NCBI RefSeq assembly: GCF_002783505.1
Contig: NZ_PFGL01000053.1
Span: 48,352-112,351, forward strand
Origin: Shewanella sp. CG12_big_fil_rev_8_21_14_0_65_47_15
GTDB lineage: Bacteria > Pseudomonadota > Gammaproteobacteria > Enterobacterales > Shewanellaceae
Reading direction: 5' to 3'
DNA: 64,000 nt
The translations under genes were made by a program, and so were the position numbers. The notes under the pieces are model-generated. The model was not told the origin of the DNA and did no database searches. It saw only the letters and a program-made list of their open reading frames with translations. This document shows positions 47,614 to 56,630 of the stretch, one piece after another; the stretch's first letter is position 1, and each line of letters begins with the position of its first letter.

Positions 47614-49152
47614 ATGTTGTTGATACTTATAATTATAGCCTTTATTGTACTGTTTATTTTCTTCGCTAAATACCAAAAAAAGAAAACTCAAGCCGAGGCG
47701 CTTGCCGCGGGCGAACCCAATGCACTACTCAACCATGGGCTCACGCTAATCAATCAAGATGAAGTCAACACGGGCTTAGATTTTATTCATCAAGCCGTCG
47801 ATAAAGGCTTAGCCATTGCGGCCATTGCGTTGGCCGAGCTTTATTCGGGTCGATTCCCACAGGTGCCCGCCGATGCCAAGGCGTCCAATGATTGGTATAA
47901 AAAAGCGGCCGAATTAGACCCGCAATATTTAGCCATGCTTACCCTACCTAGTTTGCTCTCCCCTGAGGCACAAACACCCGCTGAGTTAATCGCGCAGGTA
48001 GAACAACTCAAACCCAATGCAGCAGCAGGACAAGCCGAGTTCCAATTTGAGATCGCACGCTTGTATCTAAGACAACCCTTCCTCGATCCCGATGCCAGCC
48101 AAGCAATTTACTGGTTCGAACAAGCCGCAGCACAAGAATACCAAGAAGCCTATTACCACTTAGGTGCGCTCTACTGGCACGATGAGCGAGTCATCTCCGA
48201 CTATAATAAAGCTCGGGAATACTTTGAGAAATCAGCTGCCTATGGTGATGAATTAGCGAAAGAACACTTAGGGCATATGCTGGCCACAGGGCAAGGTGGA
48301 GCAAAAGATCTTATTCGCGCCGAAGCCCTACTCAGCGAATCCGCCGCAGAGCACGATTTCCGTCAATATTATCTCGGCAAGCGTTTCCTCTACGGCGAAG
48401 ACTTTGCTGTCGACTATGGCAAGGCTCGCCATTGGTTAGAGAAGGCCTGCACCGCAGGCAACGTCTTTGCTAAGTTAGCGCGGGCCGAGCTGAGACTGCT
48501 CGACCCACAAAATGATTCTGACTATCAGCGGGCGAAAACGGATTTTGAAGCACTGGCTCCCCTATGGCATGAAGAAGCCCTATTCGGCCTAGGTAAGATC
48601 CACGAAGCAGGCTTAGGCGTCTCGCGCCAACCGATTAAAGCCTTAATGTACTACCAACTAGCGGCCATGAGCCATAACGCGGACTATCAAGCTGCCTTCG
48701 ATAGACTCAGTAAACACTTGGGCACCTTGGAAATCCGTGAGGCGCAGAGCCTGTGTAATAACTATGTGCATCAACATCCTATCCCAAATGAGCAGCAAAG
48801 CTATTACTACTTTAATCAGGCGACACTCTTTCACACAGGGGAACATCCAAGCCGCGAAGCGCTGCAAACCGCCGAAACCTGGTACCGCAAATCCGCCGAC
48901 TTGGGCAACCAAGATGCCATGCAAGTCCTAGTTGAAATCAACCGCCATGAGTCGATCGATAAACCGGTACAAGCCTTTATTTGGTCGAGCATACTGCTGC
49001 GCCACTTTGGTAAATACGGCATGAATAGCAACCAACTCTTATATCAACAACAAGCCCAATCTCGTTTAACGGAATCCGAGCTTTTGTATGCCCAGACCGA
49101 AATCGAGCGCATTGAAACCCAGTTAGCGCCTTACTTACAGAGCAATGAATAA
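47614..49152 (+). CDS. Sel1-repeat (TPR-like) membrane-anchored protein
   Basis: 512 residues. An N-terminal membrane segment (1-20, MLLILIIIAFIVLFIFFAKY) is followed by many Sel1-like repeats, for example residues with AIYWFEQAAAQEYQEAYYHLG and AREYFEKSAAYGDELAKEHLG, spaced by about 36. Such solenoids mediate protein-protein contacts; no enzyme signature is seen. The start follows a weak ribosome site after GTGATGGAAT. Its partner is unknown. Confidence 0.85.
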   Translation: MLLILIIIAFIVLFIFFAKYQKKKTQAEALAAGEPNALLNHGLTLINQDEVNTGLDFIHQAVDKGLAIAAIALAELYSGRFPQVPADAKASNDWYKKAAELDPQYLAMLTLPSLLSPEAQTPAELIAQVEQLKPNAAAGQAEFQFEIARLYLRQPFLDPDASQAIYWFEQAAAQEYQEAYYHLGALYWHDERVISDYNKAREYFEKSAAYGDELAKEHLGHMLATGQGGAKDLIRAEALLSESAAEHDFRQYYLGKRFLYGEDFAVDYGKARHWLEKACTAGNVFAKLARAELRLLDPQNDSDYQRAKTDFEALAPLWHEEALFGLGKIHEAGLGVSRQPIKALMYYQLAAMSHNADYQAAFDRLSKHLGTLEIREAQSLCNNYVHQHPIPNEQQSYYYFNQATLFHTGEHPSREALQTAETWYRKSADLGNQDAMQVLVEINRHESIDKPVQAFIWSSILLRHFGKYGMNSNQLLYQQQAQSRLTESELLYAQTEIERIETQLAPYLQSNE

Positions 49153-49216
49153 GGGATAAGCAATTAAATGCTAGGATTTGGCCGCCTGGCCAAACCCGAT
49201 GATTAAGAACCACGGC

Positions 49217-50056
49217 TTAAGCCGTGGCTTGGGTTAAATGCCGCAGCAATGTCGCCAGCGTAGGCGCTACGGTTTGATGGGATGGATAACACAAGCCAAT
49301 ACGGCGGAACATGCGTGGCCCATCGAATTTAATTTGTTTAAGCCGTGGCTCATCTTCGATTAATCCATCGGGGAGAAAACTCACCCCAAATCCCGCCAGC
49401 ACCAGCGACATCACTAAAGACTTAGATTCCGCCTTCGCCACCAAATTCAGTGACAAATTGCTGCATGCGAGTAAGCCTATGGTTTGCTGATGCGCCTCGC
49501 AGGGTGGGCACTCAATAAAATCGTACTGACTTAACTCTTCGGGGCGAATACGGTTGAGCTGCGCGAGCCTATGCTCACTTGGCACACAAAGCACATAATC
49601 CTCCTCCCACAGGGGAAAAAAGATTTCATCCTCATGGCGTAAACTGTCTAAGGTTAACCGACAATCCGCAGGGCTTTGATAATCCACCAGCTCTAAATCT
49701 AAATGGTTAATAGCTTGATTGATTTGAGTTAATAACCCAGCAAGACGACGCTGACTCAGATCGGGCATCACGGCTAAGCGCAACTTTTGCCGACTCGCCT
49801 TTGCCATAAAAAGAGCGGGTAATTTACTGGCCTCCTCCACTAACTTAACCGCCAGCGGATACAGATAGTGGGCGCTATCCAAGGCTTTTACGCCCTTTTT
49901 GCTGCGCTCGAATAAAGCGCCGCCAAGCTCCTCCTCTAACTGTTTGAGCCCAGTCGAGAGCGAGGGTTGGCTAACATAACAGCGCGTTGCCGCCGCAGTA
50001 ATATTGTTTTCTTCATAAATCGCGATAAAAAACCGCAATAAGCGTAGATCTACCAT
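49217..50056 (-). CDS. LysR-family transcriptional regulator
   Basis: 279 residues. The N-terminal winged helix-turn-helix (about 5-60) contains ENNITAAATRCYVSQPSLSTGLKQLEEELGGALFERSKKGV-like features, of which SQPSLSTGLKQLEEELGG is diagnostic. A periplasmic-binding-protein-like effector domain (about 90-275) follows. It is divergent from the SDR gene with a 161-bp gap, the usual layout for a LysR protein controlling its neighbour. The effector is unknown. Confidence 0.92.
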   Translation of the reverse strand: MVDLRLLRFFIAIYEENNITAAATRCYVSQPSLSTGLKQLEEELGGALFERSKKGVKALDSAHYLYPLAVKLVEEASKLPALFMAKASRQKLRLAVMPDLSQRRLAGLLTQINQAINHLDLELVDYQSPADCRLTLDSLRHEDEIFFPLWEEDYVLCVPSEHRLAQLNRIRPEELSQYDFIECPPCEAHQQTIGLLACSNLSLNLVAKAESKSLVMSLVLAGFGVSFLPDGLIEDEPRLKQIKFDGPRMFRRIGLCYPSHQTVAPTLATLLRHLTQATA

Positions 50057-50125
50057 CTGCCTTCACCTTGTCTTCCCAGCATGCTGTCATAGGTAAAGCC
50101 TATCATATTCAGTGGAAATAAGTAT

Positions 50126-50154
50126 TTTTCAGTCTAAAAACCGCCACTTATACT
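50126..50154 (+). promoter_or_regulatory. Sigma-70-like promoter for the SDR gene
   Basis: TTTTCA, 17-bp spacer, TATACT, 63 bp before the SDR start and inside the divergent region, where the LysR protein would bind. The following CTTATACTGACAATTAAG has inverted CTTA/TAAG ends. Confidence 0.45.
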
Positions 50155-50217
50155 GACAATTAAGTTAAACATTCATCAATCAAGCTTATTTACCGTTTCT
50201 AAAGATAGGAATAACAA

Positions 50218-50949
50218 ATGACAAATACCACTCAGCCCCTGGTTGTGATCACTGGCGCCTCATCGGGCATAGGTGCCGCCATCGCTAAACAATTTAGCGC
50301 CGCAGGGCATCCGCTATTACTGCTGGCACGCCGCGTTGAGGCAATGCAAGCCTTTGCTTTACCCAATAGCCTGTCCATAGGTGTCGATGTGACAGACGCA
50401 GACGCCATCAAGACTGCCATTAACCAAGCGGAAGCGCAGTTTGGCCCTGTGGGTTGCCTTATCAACAACGCGGGCGTCATGCTGCTCGGGCAAATCGATA
50501 GCCAAGATCCCAACGAATGGAGCCGCATGCTCAATATCAATGTGATGGGAGTGCTCAATGGTATTCATGCGGTATTAGCCGGAATGAAGGCGCGCAAAAC
50601 GGGCACTATTATCAACATCGGCTCGGTGGCGGGACGTAAGACCTTCCCAAACCATGCGGCTTATTGCGCGACTAAATTTGCCGTGCATGCCTTAACCGAA
50701 AACATCCGCGAAGAAGTCGCAATGGACGATGTACGCCTTATCACCATAGCACCGGGAGCGGTCGAGACAGAACTCTTAAGCCACACCACAGATGATGCTA
50801 TTAAAGCTGGCTATCAAGATTGGAAAGTACAAATGGGCGGCGTGATTGCCCCCGAAAACGTTGCCGCAGCAACATTATTTGCTTGGCAACAACCGCAAAA
50901 TGTCTGTGTGCGTGAGATAGTGTTAGCGCCGACACGCCAGCAACCTTAA
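50218..50949 (+). CDS. Short-chain dehydrogenase/reductase (SDR)
   Basis: 243 residues. The classical NAD(P) motif GASSGIG is at 13-19, NNAG follows near 85, and the catalytic Ser-Tyr-Lys set is seen in GSVAGRKTFPNHAAYCATK (Tyr149, Lys153). The fold and the MLNINVMGVLNGIHAVL segment resemble YdfG-type serine/3-hydroxy acid dehydrogenases, though the substrate is not certain. The start is preceded by AGATAGGAATAACAA. It is probably controlled by the divergent LysR gene. Confidence 0.93.
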   Translation: MTNTTQPLVVITGASSGIGAAIAKQFSAAGHPLLLLARRVEAMQAFALPNSLSIGVDVTDADAIKTAINQAEAQFGPVGCLINNAGVMLLGQIDSQDPNEWSRMLNINVMGVLNGIHAVLAGMKARKTGTIINIGSVAGRKTFPNHAAYCATKFAVHALTENIREEVAMDDVRLITIAPGAVETELLSHTTDDAIKAGYQDWKVQMGGVIAPENVAAATLFAWQQPQNVCVREIVLAPTRQQP

Positions 50950-51033
50950 ACGACTTGCTTGACGCGATCTCTCCAGAATCATTGGTGAAACGCAGTGTGC
51001 TAGTCGCCGCTGCGTTAAAAAATTTAGAAATCA

Positions 51034-51049
51034 GTCGAGCGTTATCGAC
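51034..51049. promoter_or_regulatory. Inverted repeat GTCGA-N6-TCGAC
   Basis: A perfect 5-bp dyad with a 6-bp centre, about 410 bp upstream of the monohaem cytochrome start. It may be an operator, but this is short and could be chance. Confidence 0.25.
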
Positions 51050-51153
51050 GCCTAGCAGCAGTACAGAATCGTGCCATATTCACACTCCCACACAGTGAAA
51101 ACCAGACGAAATCATTTCGAATGGCTACTTTAGATATTGCAAATTTTACAAAG

Positions 51154-51169
51154 TGTTAACTCGATCACT
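51154..51169 (+). promoter_or_regulatory. CRP-like site upstream of the cytochrome operon
   Basis: TGTTA, 6 bases, TCACT matches the CRP core TGTGA-N6-TCACA with one mismatch in each half. In Shewanella oneidensis CRP controls many anaerobic respiration genes, so this site is plausible, although it is about 290 bp before the start codon. Confidence 0.45.
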
Positions 51170-51290
51170 GTCGTTTTTTAGCCATTTTCTAGGTAAAACC
51201 CACTTTGCTACACAACAAGCTAATTTAGCTTTAAAAACAAACCTTTGTTTTTAAAAATGTAAATGCCCACCAAAATCAATCCACCGCCAG

Positions 51291-51335
51291 TCAATTAGAT
51301 TTTTATCAATGAAATTTTTATCAATTAGATTTTTT
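51291..51335. repeat. Three tandem 15-bp units upstream of the cytochrome operon
   Basis: Units TCAATTAGATTTTTA, TCAATGAAATTTTTA and TCAATTAGATTTTTT run head to tail with 15-bp period. They lie 123-167 bp upstream of the monohaem cytochrome start. The pattern suits binding of a response regulator or similar protein in an array. Confidence 0.85.
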
Positions 51336-51457
51336 TAATGGAAGTGATGCACCTCAAATAAACATCCCATCAGCTTTGATAAATTTATTCACAAGGTGGA
51401 AGCAATAGCCACATTCCACCAACAAAGTCATGTGAATGACAACAAAGAAAGGATGAG

Positions 51458-51787
51458 ATGATGAAAACTTCAACTAAGATCGCCATTGCCGTCGCGCTAA
51501 TCAGTAGCTTAGGCCTCCAAGCCTATGCCGCCGAAGGGGGTAATCCTAAAAAAGGGAAACACCTCTATAAAAAAGAATGTAAAGCCTGCCACAGCCAAGG
51601 TGGTGAAGGCGGCGAGCTAACCCCAATGACTAAAACCATGAGCCAGTGGGACCGCTTCTTCGACAAAGATAAACACAAACTCAAACCTGAGGTATTCAAC
51701 GGCCTCACCGAGCAAGATCTCAAAGATATACAGCAATTCCTGTATGACCATGCCGCCGACTCGGAGCAACCGCAAACCTGCGGTTAA
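51458..51787 (+). CDS. Monohaem c-type cytochrome
   Basis: 109 residues. Signal peptide about 1-24 (ending AYAA), one haem motif CKACH, and a Met-containing segment LTPMTKTMSQW that may supply the axial ligand. A ribosome site AAAGGATGAG precedes ATGATG; either ATG may start. It is first in the operon with the DUF3373-like barrel and octahaem cytochrome, the same order as in the S. oneidensis OTR locus. It probably passes electrons to the octahaem protein in the periplasm. Confidence 0.9.
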   Translation: MMKTSTKIAIAVALISSLGLQAYAAEGGNPKKGKHLYKKECKACHSQGGEGGELTPMTKTMSQWDRFFDKDKHKLKPEVFNGLTEQDLKDIQQFLYDHAADSEQPQTCG

Positions 51788-51915
51788 TCGCTACCGAGCC
51801 GAAAGCAAAGGGATAACCGCAGGCCTGCAACGGCAAGTTAACCCATTGATATAAAAATCAAAGCCCAATAAGAGCAAAATGGGGAGCACACCTCAGGGTC
51901 TCCTGTTGGGTAAAT

Positions 51916-51943
51916 TTGGCACCAGACCTTGAGTCTGTGCCAA
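51916..51943 (+). promoter_or_regulatory. Hairpin before the barrel gene
   Basis: TTGGCACCAGAC pairs with GTCTGTGCCAA with one bulge; it lies between the cytochrome and the barrel genes, about 24 bp before the barrel start. It may set relative expression by blocking decay. Function is inferred. Confidence 0.4.
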
Positions 51944-51966
51944 CGGAACACTCAGGGAGAAACCCT

Positions 51967-53697
51967 ATGCGTACACCTACACTCATTTCGATATTGGTTG
52001 CTAATGCGTTGTTTATGTCCGGCCAAGCCTTTGCCGCCGCCAATGAAACGCAAGCGGACACTCAAAAAATGGCCGAGCTGAAACAACAGCTTGCCGATAT
52101 CACAGAAGAGCTCGATGAACTCAATAGCCGCGTCGATAAAACCGAACGCCACACCTCGTTAGACCGCCTTGAAATCACTGGCGACTTTAGAACCAAGGCT
52201 CACTCACTGCATTACCGCGATGTCGTTTGGAACCCCGCCATTAAGGTGAACTTTAATGACTTTGGCGCCAAGGCCATGTCCGGCGCCTTTGGTATGCCAA
52301 ACGATCCTAACTCGCCTCTCGGACAGATGATGCAAGCCAACCCCGAACTGGCCGCCGCCTTTCAAAATGGCATGTTACAGGGCGTGATGCCCTATGTGCT
52401 CGCGCCCAAAAGTGTACAGGACATAGATAACGACATCTTTTACACCACTCGCCTGCGGTTAAATCTTAAGGCCAAGGTATGGGATAACGTCAGCTTTGCG
52501 GGCCGCCTCAGCATGTACAAAAACTGGGGCGACTCAACCGGCGTACAAGTATTTGATTCTTGGCGATCATTCACTATGGATGGCACCAGCAGCGGCAATA
52601 CTAGCGGCGACTGGCTGCGGGTTGAACGTGCCTATTTCGACTGGAAAAACATCAATGGCTCTGAGTTTTACCTCTCCATTGGTCGTCGCCCATCCACCTA
52701 TGGCCCACCAACCCACTACCGTGAAAATGAACTCCGTGGTGGCACGCCCTCAGGCCATTTAGTCAACTTTAACTTCGATGGGGCCACCTTAGGTTACAAC
52801 CTTGGGGAAATCACCGGAGTTGAAGGACAAGTAGTGCGTTTCTGTTATGGCCAAGGCTTTGAATCCCAATGGGGCAACGGTGAAATGTTTGGCGATATAG
52901 TCACCAAAGATACTCACCTCGGCGGCTTTAATATCGATGCTATCAACGATGGTACTAACTTCCTGCAATTTACCCTGTTTGGCGCCAAGGACATCAACGA
53001 CGGCTTTAAGGGCACTATGGCCTTCCCGACCCAACTGGCGGGTATTTTCGCGCCAACCATGTACCAGGATATGCAAAAGTTTGACAACTTTAACTTTGTC
53101 ACCCGAGTGCAACCTAGCGGCGTCATTGGCGACATGTACCTCGGCGGCATTGGTTTTGCGCGTGAAGAAGCTAACGATATCAAATGGTTTGCCTCACTGG
53201 GCTGGACACGCGCCGAACCTAATGGCAATGCGGGTATGTTCGGCGGCATGTTATCCGACGCCGTCTTCGAGGCCGAGTTAAATAGCACTGGCACTGAAAT
53301 CATCATGGTACCTAAGACCAGCGATGATACAGACACCAAAGACGGCTATGGCATCTATGTGGGTATCCAAATCCCCGCGCCCTACGGCAAGTTTGGTTTG
53401 GAATATAACTATGGCTCTAAATATTGGACGCCTTTTACCCAAGCCCAAGATGACCCTATCGGCAGCAAATTAGCCACCCGTGGCCACGTCGGCGAAGCTT
53501 ATTACATCTTTGATATCAATCCAAAAATGTTTATCAAGCTTGCGGGGCTCTACTACGACTATGAATACACTGGCAGCGGCACACCTGTAGGCGCACCCCA
53601 AAAAATTGATGATGTGCTAGCGGGCACGGCTTACTCAATGCTGCCCGTGGTCGATAAGGCCTTCGATGTTAACGCCTCACTGACTATTAACTTCTAA
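51967..53697 (+). CDS. Outer-membrane beta-barrel protein (DUF3373-type)
   Basis: 576 residues from ATG 51967, which has CAGGGAGAAACCCT upstream; a longer upstream frame has no ribosome site. Signal peptide about 1-24. A short coiled coil (about 30-60, LKQQLADITEELDELNSRV) precedes a long barrel of alternating strands, ending in ASLTINF, a C-terminal outer-membrane signature. It matches the DUF3373 putative porin family. It has one cysteine, hence no CxxC or haem site. It may pass the anion substrate of the octahaem enzyme through the outer membrane. Confidence 0.85.
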   Translation: MRTPTLISILVANALFMSGQAFAAANETQADTQKMAELKQQLADITEELDELNSRVDKTERHTSLDRLEITGDFRTKAHSLHYRDVVWNPAIKVNFNDFGAKAMSGAFGMPNDPNSPLGQMMQANPELAAAFQNGMLQGVMPYVLAPKSVQDIDNDIFYTTRLRLNLKAKVWDNVSFAGRLSMYKNWGDSTGVQVFDSWRSFTMDGTSSGNTSGDWLRVERAYFDWKNINGSEFYLSIGRRPSTYGPPTHYRENELRGGTPSGHLVNFNFDGATLGYNLGEITGVEGQVVRFCYGQGFESQWGNGEMFGDIVTKDTHLGGFNIDAINDGTNFLQFTLFGAKDINDGFKGTMAFPTQLAGIFAPTMYQDMQKFDNFNFVTRVQPSGVIGDMYLGGIGFAREEANDIKWFASLGWTRAEPNGNAGMFGGMLSDAVFEAELNSTGTEIIMVPKTSDDTDTKDGYGIYVGIQIPAPYGKFGLEYNYGSKYWTPFTQAQDDPIGSKLATRGHVGEAYYIFDINPKMFIKLAGLYYDYEYTGSGTPVGAPQKIDDVLAGTAYSMLPVVDKAFDVNASLTINF

Positions 53698-53720
53698 TCC
53701 GTCATTGATCACCACTATCG

Positions 53721-53741
53721 GCCCTCGGCCTCGCCGAGGGC
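53721..53741 (+). promoter_or_regulatory. Strong hairpin before the octahaem cytochrome gene
   Basis: A 9-bp perfect GC-rich stem GCCCTCGGC/GCCGAGGGC with a CTC loop ends two bases before the AGGAG ribosome site. No T-run follows, so it is an mRNA-stabilising or translation-control element more than a terminator. Confidence 0.6.
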
Positions 53742-53752
53742 AGGAGTACAAA

Positions 53753-55141
53753 ATGAAAAAACTCATTGTTATTGCCTTAGCGGGTATAGCACTGCAAGTG
53801 CAAGCCGCTAATCCCCATAAAGACGTTCTCAAAGGCCCCTTCGCCACAGGTACTGAGGTGACGACTCAGTGCTTAACCTGCCACGAAGAACAAGCCACAG
53901 ACATGATGAAAACCTCCCACTGGACATGGGAGTTAGAGCAAAAGCTACCCGATAGAAGCGTGCTTCGGGGTAAGAAAAACAGTATCAATAACTTCTGTGT
54001 GTCGATTTCAAGCAACGAGCCTCGCTGCACTAGCTGTCATGCTGGCTATGGCTGGAAGGACAACACTTTTGACTTTAAAGACAAAACTAAAGTGGACTGT
54101 CTGATCTGCCACGATACCACAGGCACCTATGTGAAAGACCCCGCTGGCGCAGGCGAGCCTATGGCTAAACTCGATCTGGCGAAGATCGCGCAAAACGTGG
54201 GTGAGCCGGTGCGGGATAACTGTGGTAGCTGCCACTTCTACGGCGGTGGCGGGGATGCGGTCAAACACGGCGATCTCGACTCCTCCATGGCCTATCCCGA
54301 CAAAGCCACCGACGTGCATATGGATAGCGACGGCAATAACTTCCAATGTCAAAACTGTCATACCACTGAAAAACATCAAATTTCGGGTAATGCTATGGGC
54401 GTATCACCAGGCGGCATCGACCACATTGGTTGTGAGAACTGCCACGAGAGCGCGCCCCACAGCAACAAAAAGCTCAATACCCATACGACGACCGTGGCCT
54501 GCCAAACCTGCCATATTCCCTTCTTTGCCAAGAACGAACCCACCAAAATGCACTGGGATTGGTCCACTGCGGGGGATGATAAACCTGAAACTCTTGATCA
54601 ATATGGTAAACACACCTACCAGAAGAAAAAGGGTGACTTTGTGTGGGAGAAAATGGTCAGGCCCCAATACGCTTGGTACAACGGCACCGCCAACGCGTAT
54701 ATGGCGGGGGACAAGATGGATCCGAATGTGGTCACTAAATTGACCTACCCAATGGGCGATATTAACGATACCAAAGCCAAAATTTATCCCTTTAAGGTCC
54801 ACACAGGTAAGCAAATTTACGATAAAAAGCTCAACATTTTTATCACCCCAAAAACCTATGGCAAAGGGGGTTACTGGAGCGAGTTCGATTGGAACTTAGC
54901 CGCCAAGCTCGGCATGGAGGTTAACACCACTATGATTGCAAAAGGCATCAAGTACAGTGGTGAATATAGCTTTGCTGCGACAGAAATGTGGTGGCGGATC
55001 AACCATATGGTGTCACCGAAGGAGCAAGCACTCAACTGTAATGACTGCCACAACAAAGGTACTCGCCTCGACTGGCAAGCCTTGGGCTATCAAGGAGACC
55101 CGATGAAAAACAAGCAAGGCCCTAAGCATAAACAACAATAA
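53753..55141 (+). CDS. otr: Octahaem cytochrome c (octahaem tetrathionate reductase type)
   Basis: 462 residues from ATG 53753, chosen for the AGGAG site; signal peptide 1-18 (ending QVQA). Eight CxxCH motifs start at residues 40, 92, 116, 157, 199, 227, 250 and 429, all with His as proximal ligand. The wide gap between the seventh and eighth is expected for the OTR fold. The OTR of S. oneidensis (SO_4144) is a periplasmic enzyme that reduces tetrathionate, and also nitrite and hydroxylamine in vitro; its active haem has a Lys distal ligand. It forms one operon with the monohaem cytochrome and the barrel protein. The natural substrate of this copy is not proven. Confidence 0.93.
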   Translation: MKKLIVIALAGIALQVQAANPHKDVLKGPFATGTEVTTQCLTCHEEQATDMMKTSHWTWELEQKLPDRSVLRGKKNSINNFCVSISSNEPRCTSCHAGYGWKDNTFDFKDKTKVDCLICHDTTGTYVKDPAGAGEPMAKLDLAKIAQNVGEPVRDNCGSCHFYGGGGDAVKHGDLDSSMAYPDKATDVHMDSDGNNFQCQNCHTTEKHQISGNAMGVSPGGIDHIGCENCHESAPHSNKKLNTHTTTVACQTCHIPFFAKNEPTKMHWDWSTAGDDKPETLDQYGKHTYQKKKGDFVWEKMVRPQYAWYNGTANAYMAGDKMDPNVVTKLTYPMGDINDTKAKIYPFKVHTGKQIYDKKLNIFITPKTYGKGGYWSEFDWNLAAKLGMEVNTTMIAKGIKYSGEYSFAATEMWWRINHMVSPKEQALNCNDCHNKGTRLDWQALGYQGDPMKNKQGPKHKQQ

Positions 55142-55428
55142 CCATGTTGACTCGCCTAAGGCCTAATCGAGTGTCATGGCATGGCGAGTATCGCTCCCCT
55201 GCATATTTTTAAGAGCCCTACCCATTTTAAGAGCTTAGTATGCTGATGGCTAAGCTCTCTTTCTTATCTCACTATTTACGCCGGTAAAGACAAATCGCTA
55301 CATCCATAAAATCACACTGTCCCAGTTTGTCTCAGTTGATAGGCAATAAAGGGAGTTTGGCTCTGTTTATAAGTCAAATTAACTGATTTTTATGGCATTT
55401 ATTTTGCCTAGTCAGGCTATGTTCAATT

Positions 55429-56601
55429 ATGGCAACCTCTATGACCGCGGGCAAAACCCCAACCCATTTTACGACTCAACCGTTAAACCGTTTACTCGGT
55501 GAAACCAGTGGCGCCTTTGCCGACCTAGGCACCTTTTTACCTTTAGTATTAGGGCTTATCGCCCTTAACCAGTTTTCACCCCAAGGGATATTTTTAGGCT
55601 TTGGCGTATTCGCGATAATGAGTGCGTTGTTTTACCGCCGCCCCATGCCAGTTCAACCCATGAAGGTCATCGCCGCCCTCGTCATCGCCCAAGGCTTAAC
55701 CCCGGGCATGTTACAGGCAAGCGCCATGTTGATGGGTATAATTCTGTTAGTTTTGGCCTTTAGCGGCGCCATCACTTGGCTTGCCAAACAATTATCCCAA
55801 GCAGTGAGTGTCGGTATTCAATTGGCGATTGGTCTGCAACTAATGTGGATGGGCGCTAAGATGATGAGCGACTTTTGGCTGCTCGGACTCGGCGCATTCG
55901 CCTTGCTATTTGTGAGTAAATTCCTGCCGTTACGCTACCTTGCAATGCCACTCGTTATCGCGGCGGGCATGTTATGGCAAGCCAATAGCCAAACCGAAAT
56001 CGCTACCAGCCTAAGTATTCCCGCCTTGAGCGCCTCACTGCATTTGGCTTGGCCTACGCTTAACGAGTGGAGTTCGGCGGCGATTTTACTGGTATTGCCA
56101 CAGCTCGCCCTTACCTTAACCAATGCGGTGATAGCAACTTCAGCCATGGCGCAGGAAAAATTCCCCGAAGATGCCGCCAAACTCACGCCTAAAAACCTAG
56201 CCATTAGCTCAGGGCTTGCCAATTTGTTTCTCGCGCTTTTTGGTGCGGCGGCCATGTGCCATGGTGCAGGAGGACTTGCGGTGCAATACCACTTTGGCGC
56301 ACGCACTCACCTCGCGCCATTAATCTTCGGTGGTACTTGTGTTGTTATTGCCCTATTTGGGGATAGCCAAATGGCTTGGCTACTCGGGCTGATCCCAGTA
56401 GCGATTCTCGGCAGCTTACTTTCGATGGGCGGATTGCAATTAGCCTGGTCAAAACGCCTTATCGATGGTAAACCCTTCTGTATCTTTGTGATCCTCGCGA
56501 CCGCAGTGACTTGCTTGGCTGTCAACGCCGCTGCGGGGCTTGCCGTCGGGATTATTCTCGAGCAGGGTCGCCGTACTTGGTCCATGCTTGCCATGCGCTA
56601 A
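55429..56601 (+). CDS. MOT1-type molybdate/sulfate transporter
   Basis: 390 residues, 10-11 membrane segments. The MOT1 signature is seen twice: GAFADLGTFLPLVLGLIALN with PMPVQPMKVIAALV, and PQLALTLTNAVIATSAMAQE with MCHGAGGLAVQYHFGART. Plant and algal members take up molybdate and bacterial ones may move sulfate. A 287-bp gap separates it from the octahaem gene, so it may have its own promoter. Next to a sulfur-oxyanion reductase its cargo could be the substrate or product anion; this is inference, as molybdenum is not needed by a haem-only enzyme. Confidence 0.88.
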   Translation: MATSMTAGKTPTHFTTQPLNRLLGETSGAFADLGTFLPLVLGLIALNQFSPQGIFLGFGVFAIMSALFYRRPMPVQPMKVIAALVIAQGLTPGMLQASAMLMGIILLVLAFSGAITWLAKQLSQAVSVGIQLAIGLQLMWMGAKMMSDFWLLGLGAFALLFVSKFLPLRYLAMPLVIAAGMLWQANSQTEIATSLSIPALSASLHLAWPTLNEWSSAAILLVLPQLALTLTNAVIATSAMAQEKFPEDAAKLTPKNLAISSGLANLFLALFGAAAMCHGAGGLAVQYHFGARTHLAPLIFGGTCVVIALFGDSQMAWLLGLIPVAILGSLLSMGGLQLAWSKRLIDGKPFCIFVILATAVTCLAVNAAAGLAVGIILEQGRRTWSMLAMR

Positions 56602-56608
56602 CATGGCA
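56589..56608. terminator. Hairpin at the convergent transporter/sensor ends
   Basis: Stem TGCCATG/CATGGCA with a 6-base loop lies over the transporter stop and between the convergent genes. There is no T-run, so termination is uncertain. Confidence 0.35.
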
Positions 56609-56630
56609 TGTTCATCCTAGTATTTTGGTG

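Larger units (their letters stand above)
50950..51457. other. Upstream region of the octahaem cytochrome operon
   Basis: 508 bp without a certain gene. It contains a CRP-like site, an inverted repeat and three tandem 15-bp units, all listed. The first 150 bp read open in one frame from the SDR end (an Ala/Leu/Ser-rich product), but there is no start codon or ribosome site, so I do not call a gene. Confidence 0.7.

Noticed and set aside
50950..51110. Short open frame after the SDR stop
   Set aside because: About 55 open codons with a protein-like composition, but no start codon, ribosome site or recognisable family; it may only be chance or a faint relic.
51967..53697. MtrB-type electron conduit barrel
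   Set aside because: The barrel lacks the N-terminal CxxC of MtrB and no outer-surface decahaem cytochrome is next to it.
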